Shown here: positions 36,527 to 45,427 of the stretch, piece after piece | Numbering within the stretch: the first letter of the stretch is position 1 | Layout: every line of letters starts with the position of its first letter | Assembly: GCF_040412085.2 (NCBI RefSeq) | Contig: NZ_CP115921.1 | Location: 496,001 to 560,000 of the forward strand | Source of the DNA: Vibrio sp. CB1-14 | Lineage (GTDB): Bacteria > Pseudomonadota > Gammaproteobacteria > Enterobacterales > Vibrionaceae | Direction: 5' to 3' | DNA: 64,000 nucleotides | Notes under the pieces: model-generated | Told to the model about the DNA's origin: nothing | Databases searched by the model: none | What the model saw: the letters and a program-made list of their open reading frames with translations, nothing else | Made by a program: the position numbers and the translations under genes

Positions 36527-38515
36527 TTAATCGACTAGGTAATAGCTAAGTAAGCCAGAAGCTTGAAGCCCATTAAGACGACCATGACTGAGAGTCGGGT
36601 CATCGCCCGCCTGGTTGTATCGATCCCAATCAAGCTCCAGCGCCAGTTCACCCTGCTGGTCGATGACCATGACACTGTCTGTCGACGGCTCATATTGGTA
36701 GTCTTCGAATAAGCTGTCACTGAACCATAGGCGTGACAGTGAGTTCATCAGTACCAAATCTTTTTTCGATGGAGATACTTGCGTACTGTCCAATCGAAGA
36801 GGCTTATTGAACACAAATGGTAGCTCAGAGCCATGACATGAGCCGCTCACACAGCTGATCGTTTTCAGCAAATCACCGAGGCTCATTTCGCCTTCTTGAC
36901 CATTGGTGTTATACGCCCATACGTTAAAACTTGGCTTGTAATCAAAGTGGTAGAGGCTCACTGGCTGTTGAGACTCCTGCGCCTTTTGACGAGCAGGTCC
37001 CATAAACATCATGTCATTCATCAGCGTGTTAAACTGAGCCATGTTCTTCACCGCGAGTAGTAAGTCATTTTCGCGATGTGGGGCAAAGTCATTGAAAGCC
37101 ATAATCTGAGACGTCTGTTCACTATTTCCCAGCCCAAAGAACAAGTGATTAACCGCTTCATAAGCCGTAGCAGGTAAGCTTGGTAGCTCAATCGCTGACT
37201 GAGGACGATCTTCTTCTTGCTGTAGCATCTGAGTTAAAGCCGTTACGTTTGCTTCATCTTGTAACCAGGTTTGCAGTGTGTCTGTCAGCTCAACAGGCGT
37301 CATCATTTCCAAAGACTCAGGTTGCGACTCTTGCACCAACTCTAAGATTTTAGGGATCAGAAACGTCAGTCTCGGTAACATCGTCATCGTATTGGCGTCA
37401 TCATCATTCACCCCAATGACCGTCGGCACCGCAAAGTCCTCAGAAAATGGCTGAGCAGCGTATTCACTACAAGAGACAAACCCCATATTCTCGCAAGCCA
37501 TGTAAGGTGAAAATGGCATAAATTGGGCTATCGGTGTACGCTCAGCACTCGTGCCTAATGGGTCAATACTTTGAGTCAACCAGCCCGTCAGGCGATTCAC
37601 AGGATTGAGGACTTCTTTTTGTGCGGCAAGGACTTCTTCCGTTGACGCGTCTTTTAAATCTAAGCCGTTGTCCTGACTCTTCGCACTTTTATAACTGCGA
37701 TACTCAAAACCGTAAGGGTTACTTTGCATGATCGCGCGCTGGAAATAGTGGTTTGGTAGCTCACCGTTCAACATTTGTTGCTGAAGCAAACCAATCGACA
37801 TCGCGCCCGCGCCCTGCCCCATAATCGTCACGTTGTTTGAGTCACCACCAAAGTCACCGATATACTCTTGTACCCACTCTAACGCTCGAGCTTGATCGCC
37901 AAGGCCATAGTTGCCATCGACACCTTCACCTTTCACCCAATGGCTGCCCAAAGCGCCCAAGCGGTAGTTCAGCGTTACCATGATAAATGGGGTATTATCG
38001 TCGATACCTTGAGCCACCACAGTGTCACCATGAACCAAAGGTTCAGAGCCTGCACCATACTCAAAATCACCGCCGTGTAAAAAGACATAAACAGGGAGAC
38101 TGTCTCCCGATTGAGTCTCTGCTGGTCGCCACACATTGAGATTTAGACAGTCTTCATTTTGTGGTTGAGTGGTTTTTTTCAGCTGTGGGCACGCGGCGCC
38201 AAACTGAGTCGCATCGACGTCACCTTCTAGTGACTGAACCTGACTGTGTTCAAAACGTTCAGCGGAAGCAAAAGTAATCCCCTTAATCACTTCAATACTT
38301 TCCAGTTTCTCTTCACCAGACAATGTTCTAATCACTACTGACTCTTGCATGGCATGAACATTGGCGTAACCAAGGTCAACCATCACGGGTTGAGCAGGCT
38401 CAGGCTTGAGCGGCGTTGGCTCTACCGGACCTGTCAGTTCATCAGAGCTCTCATTGCTACAAGCAGAAAGTAGCAGGGCGATGGACGCAGCGATAAGTTT
38501 AGGCTGTATAGACAT
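36527..38515 (-). CDS. Type-B carboxylesterase-like lipoprotein lacking the catalytic serine
   Basis: A 662-residue lipoprotein (lipobox LLSAC about residue 19) with the whole type-B carboxylesterase fold: EDCLNLNVWRP, oxyanion loop HGGDFEYGAGS, NYRLGALG and the His region SCHGSELPFVF. The nucleophile elbow, normally GESAGA, reads GQGAGA: Gly235 replaces the catalytic Ser (codon GGC, plus-strand 37811-37813), and the acid position reads GVNDDDANT. So it is probably not a classical esterase and may bind ligands instead, unless a different residue acts. An upstream in-frame GTG (38527) is a possible start. The LysR-type box promoter lies about 107 bp before the ATG. Confidence 0.85.
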   Translation of the reverse strand: MSIQPKLIAASIALLLSACSNESSDELTGPVEPTPLKPEPAQPVMVDLGYANVHAMQESVVIRTLSGEEKLESIEVIKGITFASAERFEHSQVQSLEGDVDATQFGAACPQLKKTTQPQNEDCLNLNVWRPAETQSGDSLPVYVFLHGGDFEYGAGSEPLVHGDTVVAQGIDDNTPFIMVTLNYRLGALGSHWVKGEGVDGNYGLGDQARALEWVQEYIGDFGGDSNNVTIMGQGAGAMSIGLLQQQMLNGELPNHYFQRAIMQSNPYGFEYRSYKSAKSQDNGLDLKDASTEEVLAAQKEVLNPVNRLTGWLTQSIDPLGTSAERTPIAQFMPFSPYMACENMGFVSCSEYAAQPFSEDFAVPTVIGVNDDDANTMTMLPRLTFLIPKILELVQESQPESLEMMTPVELTDTLQTWLQDEANVTALTQMLQQEEDRPQSAIELPSLPATAYEAVNHLFFGLGNSEQTSQIMAFNDFAPHRENDLLLAVKNMAQFNTLMNDMMFMGPARQKAQESQQPVSLYHFDYKPSFNVWAYNTNGQEGEMSLGDLLKTISCVSGSCHGSELPFVFNKPLRLDSTQVSPSKKDLVLMNSLSRLWFSDSLFEDYQYEPSTDSVMVIDQQGELALELDWDRYNQAGDDPTLSHGRLNGLQASGLLSYYLVD

Positions 38516-38621
38516 GTAGTTGCTCACTTATAATTAATATCTAAATTCTGTTATTTAGCTCAAGCAAGCCTTTCCTTTTGCTAACCCACTTCTTGTGACT
38601 GTTTGTGCTGACTTGTGATGA

Positions 38622-38673
38622 ATTATAGGGAGATAGTCGACAACGCAGTAATCGCGTTTGACGGACGCTATCC
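38622..38673 (-). promoter_or_regulatory. LysR-regulon promoter of the carboxylesterase-like gene
   Basis: GGATAGCGTCCGTCAA (38658-38673, gene orientation) lies exactly 30 bp upstream of a consensus TATAAT (38622-38627). The spacing is the same as at the other sites although the intervening sequence differs. Confidence 0.78.
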
Positions 38674-38690
38674 ACTCAATCCCGTTTTCT

Positions 38691-39881
38691 TTAGAAGCCA
38701 CTGCCTAGTGTGATATAGAAAGCGCCTTCATCATCACTGCGTGCAATATCGACGCCCATATGAAGGCCATAGCGACGCGCTATCTGGTATCGAAAGCCTG
38801 CACCATAGGCACCAACGCTCTGATTATCAGAATATTGACTATCCATTTTAGCGACCCCTGCTCCATAGAACGCCGAGACTTTCCAGCGATGATCAATGTC
38901 ATAGGTCACCTGCGTTTGTGCGGTCGCAACCTGGTCACCTTGATAACGAAAAGATGAGACACCACGCAGTTTAATGTAGGGCTTTGTCGTCGGCGCAACA
39001 AACTCATCCTTAGTGTCGAACTTGTCGTAATTACCTGCAAACCCCAATGTCCATTTATCATTGAGCGGGACATACCCCTCGCCGGCCACATTCCACTTGG
39101 TGTAATTGGAGTCACTGCCCAGTTTTGAGTCATACACCATGTATTCACTGCTCACCTTGTAGCCATCGGTAGGATAAAACAGATTATTGCGAGTATCGTA
39201 TTCAGCCAGCAGCCCTAAACCCGAAGTCACCTCTTTATTGCCTATTGTAAGATCCAGTAATTTACTAACCACCGTATTATCCGACTCAACCGTGGTATAA
39301 GAAGCCAACTGCTTCACCCCCAACATCAAGGGCGTTTTAGCAATGCGAAATTGCAGCTGCTGGAGCATTGCGACACCAGAAGTTTGTGTATTAAAACTAA
39401 AGGTATCCTGAATAGGAGGTAATACAGGCCCAAAGCCGGGAAAATCAATATCTTGATAAATATTAAGGTTCATCTGACCGCCACCTACTCCACCGATGTA
39501 GCGGATAGTATCGCCATGCCATGTATGGCGGTGGCCTGCAAATGCGAACCAAGAACCATTTTGTGTGCCTGCAGCCCCTACTGCGGTTATCGCAGCAGGC
39601 ATCAGCTGCGCACCACCATCTAAAGAGGTCAGTGCAGCCTGTTTTCGCTGCTGCTTTTGCTCTTCGGTTTCATGCATAAAGACGCCAACCAAACCACCAC
39701 CGTAGCCTACCGCGGGTTCAGTAATCACAATGGGCACAGGAAGAAAGCCCACTGCGTTCTCTGCGATATGATGCCCCATATCAAATTGACCATCTGCGTC
39801 ATCAAAAAACGACCCAAGACTTGGAGTGGATAGCACTGCGCAGCTCACTGCCAACGCCGATAAAGAAGTTATATTTCGCAT
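38691..39881 (-). CDS. BamA/Omp85-like outer-membrane protein
   Basis: A 396-residue exported protein (signal peptide MRNITSLSALAVSCAVLSTPSLGS) made mostly of a beta-barrel. It has TDGYKVSSEY, a KLRGVSSFRYQG block that matches the conserved xRGF/Y region of the Omp85 superfamily, and ends in Phe (ITLGSGF). No POTRA domains are evident in the short N-terminal part. Its function is unknown: lipase-associated or general outer-membrane channel roles are both possible. The upstream TRIC gene ends 87 bp before it. A decayed copy of its 5' end lies at 23388-23450. Confidence 0.82.
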   Translation of the reverse strand: MRNITSLSALAVSCAVLSTPSLGSFFDDADGQFDMGHHIAENAVGFLPVPIVITEPAVGYGGGLVGVFMHETEEQKQQRKQAALTSLDGGAQLMPAAITAVGAAGTQNGSWFAFAGHRHTWHGDTIRYIGGVGGGQMNLNIYQDIDFPGFGPVLPPIQDTFSFNTQTSGVAMLQQLQFRIAKTPLMLGVKQLASYTTVESDNTVVSKLLDLTIGNKEVTSGLGLLAEYDTRNNLFYPTDGYKVSSEYMVYDSKLGSDSNYTKWNVAGEGYVPLNDKWTLGFAGNYDKFDTKDEFVAPTTKPYIKLRGVSSFRYQGDQVATAQTQVTYDIDHRWKVSAFYGAGVAKMDSQYSDNQSVGAYGAGFRYQIARRYGLHMGVDIARSDDEGAFYITLGSGF

Positions 39882-39968
39882 TATATTGCCTTTTATTCAT
39901 GTCAGAGTTACCTCTGATAAAAAGCATCCATGCTCGAATCGGTTACCCTAAGTTAGGGCTGATTAAAA

Positions 39969-40610
39969 TTACTTGCCGTGGTTGATAATGGCCCAGCGAG
40001 GAACCACCATTTGCTTTTGAATCGATAGGTGGCGGATATAAACAATCAAGCCAGCTGAAAGGAGCGCACCAATCTGAGAATACTGTGGGGCGAAAGACAG
40101 AACTAAGCTGTAAGTCAAGCATCCCAACGCAACCGGGATGGCGTATAACTCTTTAGTGAGTAATAAAGATGGGCGCTGAAGCAGAACATCTCTTACGATC
40201 CCCCCACCTACCGCGGTGATGGTTCCAAGAATGACTGGAGCCACTGGTAACCCAAACCCCATTGACCATGCTTTATAAGTACCTTGCACAGCAAACATCG
40301 CAATCGCGAGTGTGTCGATATAGAGATACACCTTATTGATGCTTTTCAATTGCATTAAAGGAAAAAAGGAAAAACCAAATACACTCGCCGCACACGCAAT
40401 CGTGATATACGAGATATCGATAGACCAAAAAACCGGTGCATCTAAGATGCAGTCTCGTATTGTTCCACCACCAACCGCAGTGATAATACCGAGAACAATG
40501 ACCGTAAAAATATCGACCTTTTTGTCTAGGGCGGCTAATACCGCTGAAAGGGCAAAAGCGGCCGTACCAAGTATGGTTATCGATTCGATGACGAATTCAC
40601 CAGTAGACAT
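39969..40610 (-). CDS. TRIC/UPF0126 family membrane channel (YadS-like)
   Basis: A 213-residue membrane protein of two UPF0126 repeats, each with the Gly-rich ITAVGGG(T/I)xRD motif (about residues 40-53 and 129-143), and about seven hydrophobic segments. Bacterial members form trimeric cation channels, with some reported to affect amino-acid (glycine) transport. GGAG precedes ATG 40610. A deleted, decayed second copy lies at 23532-23680. No LysR-type box is present upstream. Confidence 0.9.
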   Translation of the reverse strand: MSTGEFVIESITILGTAAFALSAVLAALDKKVDIFTVIVLGIITAVGGGTIRDCILDAPVFWSIDISYITIACAASVFGFSFFPLMQLKSINKVYLYIDTLAIAMFAVQGTYKAWSMGFGLPVAPVILGTITAVGGGIVRDVLLQRPSLLLTKELYAIPVALGCLTYSLVLSFAPQYSQIGALLSAGLIVYIRHLSIQKQMVVPRWAIINHGK

Positions 40611-40730
40611 ATAAGTTGCTCCAAAAATACAGGGGAAGTTGATGGAATGATTTTATCGCGGGGTCACTTTCTCTCTAACTCGCATATGCAGGACATCATC
40701 AGCCCTTCTTGAAATAGGCGATATTTGAGC

Positions 40731-40760
40731 CAAAAAAAAGAGCGTCATTTCTGACGCTCT
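40731..40760 (-). terminator. Intrinsic terminator after the D-aminoacylase-like gene
   Basis: Stem AGAGCGTCA / TGACGCTCT with loop TTTC; the minus-strand transcript ends in a run of eight T. Confidence 0.92.
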
Positions 40761-40790
40761 CACTAGTACTTTTATTACTGGCCTTTACAT

Positions 40791-42356
40791 CTACTTCACG
40801 CTATTGCGAATGGCTTTACCTGGGTAGACTCCCTTCAATACTTTTGAGTCTTCGACAACGACAGTTCCGTTAACGACAACATAAGGGATACCTGTCGCTG
40901 GCAAGCCTGGCTCCTTCAGAGTTGAGTTATCTTGTACTGTCGCAGGGTCAAACATGGTGATGTCTGCGTCAGCACCCACTTGAAGACGACCTTTTTTACT
41001 CATTTGATCAACACCATTTTCCTCTAGGAATTTGGCTGGCATGTAAGACATTTTTGAGATAGCGGTCATGAGTGGCATCAAACTCTCTTCACGTACCATT
41101 TTCAATACACGTGCCTGAGTTCCCGCTGCTCTTGGGTGTCCTTGCAAACCTTCATATGGCGTATTCCAGCTGTAAGCCATCATGCCATTGGATGTCATCA
41201 ACGGAAATGAGTCACTACCAATGATTGTGGACTCATGAGACAACGCATTTTTCAAGTCTTCGTTCGTTGCACCATAGAACATCACACTCGCACCTGGATT
41301 CTCTTTCAGTAACTGCTCATAACGCTCTTTGGTTAGCGGTTTCATTGTCTCTGTTTCAATGATGTCAGAATAATCACGTCCCATATTACGCTGATAGTTT
41401 TCAGGATCTAGATAATCTGCGGCAGCAATGGTGGCGCCAAAATTATAAGGATAGATTTCCGCCATTACGCGATACCCTTTTTGTCTAGCATCATCAAGCA
41501 TTTTTAGCGCTTCCGGCGTTTCATTAAGTGTTTGCTGATGCATATGCTGAACCAGCAAACCACCGCCATATACGCCTACGTTCGACAGCATTTCTTGCAC
41601 GCTCAACAAACCAGAGGTCGGTGGCAGTTGACTTGAGAAACGACCGTGAAGATACGTGGACACACCGTATTCACCAGCTAAGCGTTGCCACTCTTTCGTT
41701 TCAATCATTGTTGTTGCTTTTGACATGTAACCCACTGGTACGCCAATACCAAGACCACCAGCACTCAACTCCTGATCGACTAACTCAGTGATCCGCTCAA
41801 TCTGCTCTGAGCTCGCAATATCGGTCAAGGCTACGGAGTTAATCTTAGACGCTTTCATTTCTTCAGCATCAAACAGATCATTAACCATGGTACCCGTACG
41901 AGACTGGTAATCCTTGTTAAGCACCTTTGTACGTATACCCGCTGCTGACACGCTGGCACCAAAGTTAGTTTGTGAACGACCTTCCAGACGTGCGTACCAG
42001 TTGCTTACCGGATAGGCACCAACTTCCAACGCGAGTGGTGTCGTCACACCATTACGTAGTTGCAATTTTTGCATAACAGGAATAGCGACAACGTGAGAGT
42101 GCGTATCGATAAAACCAGGGGCAACAACCAAGCCACTCGCATCAATGACTTTATCACCCGTGATCGCTTTGTCAGTGATCTCTGCAATTTGGCCGTTCTC
42201 GATCGCTACGTTAGCCACTTTATCCATGCCAGTTTCAGGATCCATCACACGACCATTCATAATGACGAGATCGTAGGCAAAAACGCTCGGCGATAAGGCA
42301 ACCATTAATGCCAAAGCGGTTTTCTTCAATGTGTTAGTAGAGGTAACTTTCTTCAT
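40791..42356 (-). CDS. Periplasmic N-acyl-D-amino-acid deacylase-type amidohydrolase
   Basis: A 521-residue amidohydrolase-superfamily enzyme with a signal peptide (KKTALALMVALSPSVFA). It has the N-terminal MNGRVMDPETG strand, metal-binding DTHSHV (HxH), later HGRFSS and HMHQQ histidines, GSDSFPL near the third metal-ligand position, and the C-terminal RLQVGADADITMFDP block typical of D-aminoacylases. It should remove acyl groups from N-acyl (D-)amino acids or similar amides in the periplasm. AGGA precedes the ATG. The LysR-type box promoter is directly upstream. Confidence 0.88.
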   Translation of the reverse strand: MKKVTSTNTLKKTALALMVALSPSVFAYDLVIMNGRVMDPETGMDKVANVAIENGQIAEITDKAITGDKVIDASGLVVAPGFIDTHSHVVAIPVMQKLQLRNGVTTPLALEVGAYPVSNWYARLEGRSQTNFGASVSAAGIRTKVLNKDYQSRTGTMVNDLFDAEEMKASKINSVALTDIASSEQIERITELVDQELSAGGLGIGVPVGYMSKATTMIETKEWQRLAGEYGVSTYLHGRFSSQLPPTSGLLSVQEMLSNVGVYGGGLLVQHMHQQTLNETPEALKMLDDARQKGYRVMAEIYPYNFGATIAAADYLDPENYQRNMGRDYSDIIETETMKPLTKERYEQLLKENPGASVMFYGATNEDLKNALSHESTIIGSDSFPLMTSNGMMAYSWNTPYEGLQGHPRAAGTQARVLKMVREESLMPLMTAISKMSYMPAKFLEENGVDQMSKKGRLQVGADADITMFDPATVQDNSTLKEPGLPATGIPYVVVNGTVVVEDSKVLKGVYPGKAIRNSVK

Positions 42357-42422
42357 ATTTTGTTTCCTGCATCAATTTAAAAATCAGTAAATAGTAAAAG
42401 CGACTTGCTTTCTCTGATGGTT

Positions 42423-42474
42423 ATTATTGACGACTTTCATGCAACTAATAACTCTCACATGACGGATCAAATCC
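42423..42474 (-). promoter_or_regulatory. LysR-regulon promoter of the D-aminoacylase-like gene
   Basis: GGATTTGATCCGTCAT (42459-42474, gene orientation) lies 30 bp upstream of AATAAT (42423-42428). The -35 position reads TTATTA, as at the M20 promoter. Confidence 0.75.
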
Positions 42475-42551
42475 TTCAAAAAACTAACTATCAAAGTAGG
42501 CAGTAGGAAGCAAAAAAATATTACAATTTAAATATCAGTCTGTTATAGACA

Positions 42552-42590
42552 AAAAGCAGCCAGTCACAAAATTGTGAAGAGGCTGCTTTT
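42552..42590. terminator. Intrinsic terminator after the small outer-membrane protein gene
   Basis: AAAAGCAGCC / GGCTGCTTTT with an inner CACAAAATTGTG pairing; T-runs follow on both strands, and the minus-strand gene ends just upstream. Confidence 0.82.
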
Positions 42591-42604
42591 CTAAGTAGGT
42601 GAGT

Positions 42605-43345
42605 CTAAAAGTAGAATTTATAATTTGCCCAAACCACCGTGTCTGAGATGTCGATCGATTGACTCGCCGACCTCATATACCCCGAGGTGTTATCCACTCT
42701 TAACTGACCCCATCGCGTCTTGTCTTTAGAAAATGGCGTTGCGATCATAACTGTTGATTTGAGTAGCGATGTTTCTATCTCTCCGTTTAGATAATTGTAC
42801 TCCGGCCAAGCTCCAATATAAGTACCATCATCACCCAATGTATACATGGCATAAAATGCCGCCGAAGCACCAAAAGCCTCTTTCTCTGTTACGCCCATCG
42901 CAGCCGTTGAATTACTTGAGTATTCACCCGCGAGAACACCTAGTCTTGGAAAAAGTTGTAACCCTTTAACTCCCGCATTAATCGCTGCCACACCACCAAC
43001 TGAAGCTGACGTGAACATTGAGTTGTCGATAATATCCACACTAAGCGCAGCACGAGGCACAACATTATTACTAGTGGTAAAAACATGAAAATACTGCATA
43101 CGACTGTCGGAGTAATGACCCTCATTATCCATGGTTCCCTCTACGGTCAACATACCCGTCTGACCATTGTCGAAGTGGAAATCACCGGAAATAGAGCCCT
43201 TTAAACTCCCTTGGTTACTAAGACCAAAATACGCTGAAGTACTCGTCTCCGTTAAATCTGAAGGATTAGGAGCATCATCTGCCATTACTGGTGAGATCAT
43301 CCCGAGAGCGGCAACTGACAGCGCCAGTTGAGTCAATTTATTCAT
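42605..43345 (-). CDS. Outer-membrane beta-barrel protein of unknown function
   Basis: A 246-residue exported protein (signal peptide ending SPVMADD) with alternating strands and an aromatic C-terminus (VWANYKFYF), consistent with a small barrel. I do not recognise the family. It is the seventh transcription unit with the shared LysR-type promoter, so a role as a channel for the regulon's substrate is plausible. Confidence 0.72.
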   Translation of the reverse strand: MNKLTQLALSVAALGMISPVMADDAPNPSDLTETSTSAYFGLSNQGSLKGSISGDFHFDNGQTGMLTVEGTMDNEGHYSDSRMQYFHVFTTSNNVVPRAALSVDIIDNSMFTSASVGGVAAINAGVKGLQLFPRLGVLAGEYSSNSTAAMGVTEKEAFGASAAFYAMYTLGDDGTYIGAWPEYNYLNGEIETSLLKSTVMIATPFSKDKTRWGQLRVDNTSGYMRSASQSIDISDTVVWANYKFYF

Positions 43346-43426
43346 TTTTGCTACCTGTAAGGTTTTAAGTCAATGGTGGCTATTCCTTCAACGAAAGTAG
43401 TGGCGGCATCCAGCCCATCGGTCGCT

Positions 43427-43478
43427 ATTTTCACCATTAACTCTACAACCCTAAACTCGCCTATGACGGACGAAATAC
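43427..43478 (-). promoter_or_regulatory. LysR-regulon promoter of the small outer-membrane protein gene
   Basis: GTATTTCGTCCGTCAT (43463-43478, gene orientation) lies exactly 30 bp upstream of GAAAAT (43427-43432). This is the weakest of the seven in both box and -10. Confidence 0.65.
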
Positions 43479-43626
43479 ATCAAAAGTCGACTGTAGTGCC
43501 GCTTTGTAAGCTGACTAAACACGGGAAAGAGGGTTGATGAGGATACCATTCGTCATAAGCGATTGTGAGTGGCGCAGAGCTATACCTATGATGAGAGCGG
43601 TAACTCACTCAACCCTAGAAGGTTCA

Positions 43627-44127
43627 ATGATGAAAACTGTCTACAAATCTCTACTTTTATGTTTCGCAGCACTCGCGACTACGGCAGGTAACGCGTCTGA
43701 AGTGTTAACGTTAACCTGGAAAGATCTCGTTCCTGAAGATCAGCAAGAAATGATTCAGCAAGCGTCAGTACAATTTGTATCCGACCATAGTGGAGAGGCA
43801 CCAGAACAAAATAAAATAGGTAGCTTTCAAACAGACCTCGCTGGCAAAACCGTTCGTATTCCCGGTTTTGTTATCCCTTTAGAAGGCGACAACGAGAAAA
43901 CCACCCAATTCTTGCTCGTTCCATATTACGGAGCCTGTATTCACGTCCCACCACCACCGATAAATCAAATAGTCTTCGTTGAAGTACCAGAGGGGACTGC
44001 TAACCAAGGACTGTGGGATGTGGTGTATGTGACTGGTACTTTATCTATTGAAGATAAATCTACAGACATAGCGGATTCAGGATATGTGCTACAAGATATT
44101 AAAGTTGAGCAGTATGAGGATCAATGA
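43627..44127 (+). CDS. DUF3299 family exported protein
   Basis: A 166-residue exported protein: signal peptide (MMKTVYKSLLLCFAALATTAGNAS), then a compact domain with VRIPGFVIPLEGDNEKTTQFLLVPYYGACIHVPPPPINQIVFV, the hallmark of DUF3299. ATG 43627 is chosen because AAGG lies just upstream and the signal peptide starts there; a longer frame opens at 43534. The family is often linked to lipoprotein or ABC (MacB-like) export operons; here it stands alone, divergent from the small barrel gene. Function unknown. Confidence 0.85.
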   Translation: MMKTVYKSLLLCFAALATTAGNASEVLTLTWKDLVPEDQQEMIQQASVQFVSDHSGEAPEQNKIGSFQTDLAGKTVRIPGFVIPLEGDNEKTTQFLLVPYYGACIHVPPPPINQIVFVEVPEGTANQGLWDVVYVTGTLSIEDKSTDIADSGYVLQDIKVEQYEDQ

Positions 44128-44186
44128 GCTAAAAACCGTTAGACTGTTAACCAGTCCAACCGGGTTTAGTAATTCAAAAGCAAACC

Positions 44187-44347
44187 TTATTGTCTTCCGA
44201 CAACAGGTGTCGGGGGACAATAAAGTCTGATCAAAAAACTAAGCTTTTAGCCTTTCAATGACGATACTAATATCTATAGATTGATCATTTTTGTATTAGA
44301 CTGCACGAACTACAGGTCATAGCTTGACAATAAAGTTTGATCAAAAA
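44187..44347. repeat. Long hairpin and paired direct repeats upstream of the IclR gene
   Basis: A 16-bp near-perfect hairpin (44187-44202 with 44208-44223, arms TTATTGTC...CCGACA) overlaps the first of two 22-bp direct repeats (44216-44237 and 44326-44347, one mismatch), which begin GACAATAAAGT and contain TGATCA. TTGATCA occurs again at 44281. The rest of 44128-44573 shows no gene. These could be binding sites for the adjacent regulator. Confidence 0.6.
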
Positions 44348-44573
44348 TTTATACCCGAGTCGCTTAGTGATCACATAGAGACACATCCAAACGTAACGCC
44401 CCTATGAGCATTCACCTGTTAGGTCAAACGCATAAAGACCAGTACTAAATATGCCCGTCAAGACTGCAAAACTAAGCCTTAAATTCAAAACTATTGTTCA
44501 TCAAAATTAGACTATAGAGTTTGAAAGATAATATGTAATTATTCTTTGAATTAAACAATACTGAGGGCATGAA

Positions 44574-45356
44574 ATGGAAAAAACAACCCCGCCTGGAACT
44601 GTCTCTTCAGTACTAAAGGTGTTTACTATCGTCTCTGCCTTGGCTGACCAAAAAGAGGCCTGTCTAACTGACCTCTCAAAACAATTGAGAATGTCGAAAG
44701 CGACGACCTTGCGTTTTTTACAAACAATGAGAAGTTTAGGATTTGTGCATCAAAAAAGAGGGGAAGAGAAGTACCTATTAACATCGAAGCTATTTGAGCT
44801 TGGTTCAAAAGCGCTTGAGCATGTTGATTTAATCGACGCGGCAAACAAGGAAATGACAGTTGTCTGCGGTGCCTTTAATGAAACTGTTCACTTAGGAGCC
44901 ATTGATGAAGACGCAATTATTTACCTTCACAAAATAGATTCAGACTATCGCTTTCGAATGCATTCAAGAATTGGTCGACGAAACCCTCTCTACAGCACCG
45001 CAATTGGCAAGGTTCTCATGAGCTACCTATCTGAGCCCGGAATCAGGAGGCTTCTCGCTACTGTGGAATTCAAAGCTCACACAGACAAAACACTTAAAAA
45101 TGTTGAGCAACTCCTGGCTGAGCTAGATTGGGTCAAGCATCAACATTATGCGGAAGATATTGAGGAGCAAGAACCGGGGTTACGATGCGTCGCTGTACCT
45201 GTGTTTGACCGATTTGGAGAAGCTGTCGCAGCGATTTCAATCTCTTTTCCGACTAATCGATTTGATGAAAAAAGAAAACACGATTACCTCAACTCATTAC
45301 AACACGCTGCTCGTAACATTTCCAAGAACCTCGGGTATCATCATTACCCTGTATAG
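44574..45356 (+). CDS. IclR-family transcriptional regulator
   Basis: A 260-residue regulator with an N-terminal winged helix (SVLKVFTIVSALAD...CLTDLSKQLRMSKATTLRFLQTMRSLGFV) and a C-terminal effector domain (RRNPLYSTAIGKVLMSYL; GLRCVAVPVFDRFGEAVAAISIS). It resembles KdgR-type sugar-acid regulators, which control uptake and breakdown of polyuronates, but the ligand is not certain. GAGGG precedes ATG. It is next to the beta-helix protein, symporter and rhamnose genes and may control one or more of them. Confidence 0.9.
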   Translation: MEKTTPPGTVSSVLKVFTIVSALADQKEACLTDLSKQLRMSKATTLRFLQTMRSLGFVHQKRGEEKYLLTSKLFELGSKALEHVDLIDAANKEMTVVCGAFNETVHLGAIDEDAIIYLHKIDSDYRFRMHSRIGRRNPLYSTAIGKVLMSYLSEPGIRRLLATVEFKAHTDKTLKNVEQLLAELDWVKHQHYAEDIEEQEPGLRCVAVPVFDRFGEAVAAISISFPTNRFDEKRKHDYLNSLQHAARNISKNLGYHHYPV

Positions 45357-45427
45357 TATTTGAGCTTTATAATGATCACACATTTTGAAGAGCCACTCCG
45401 AAAAAGAGAGGCTCTCCTAAATGCTAA

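Noticed and set aside
26717..43478. Assigning the operator to the classical LysR T-N11-A motif
   Set aside because: The conserved bases do not give a consistent T-N11-A across the seven sites; the GGAT-N3-RTCC dyad plus TCCGTCAT describes them better.
44574..45356. Firm naming of the IclR protein as KdgR
   Set aside because: Similarity in layout fits, but no KdgR-type box was found at neighbouring promoters and the ligand cannot be read from sequence.
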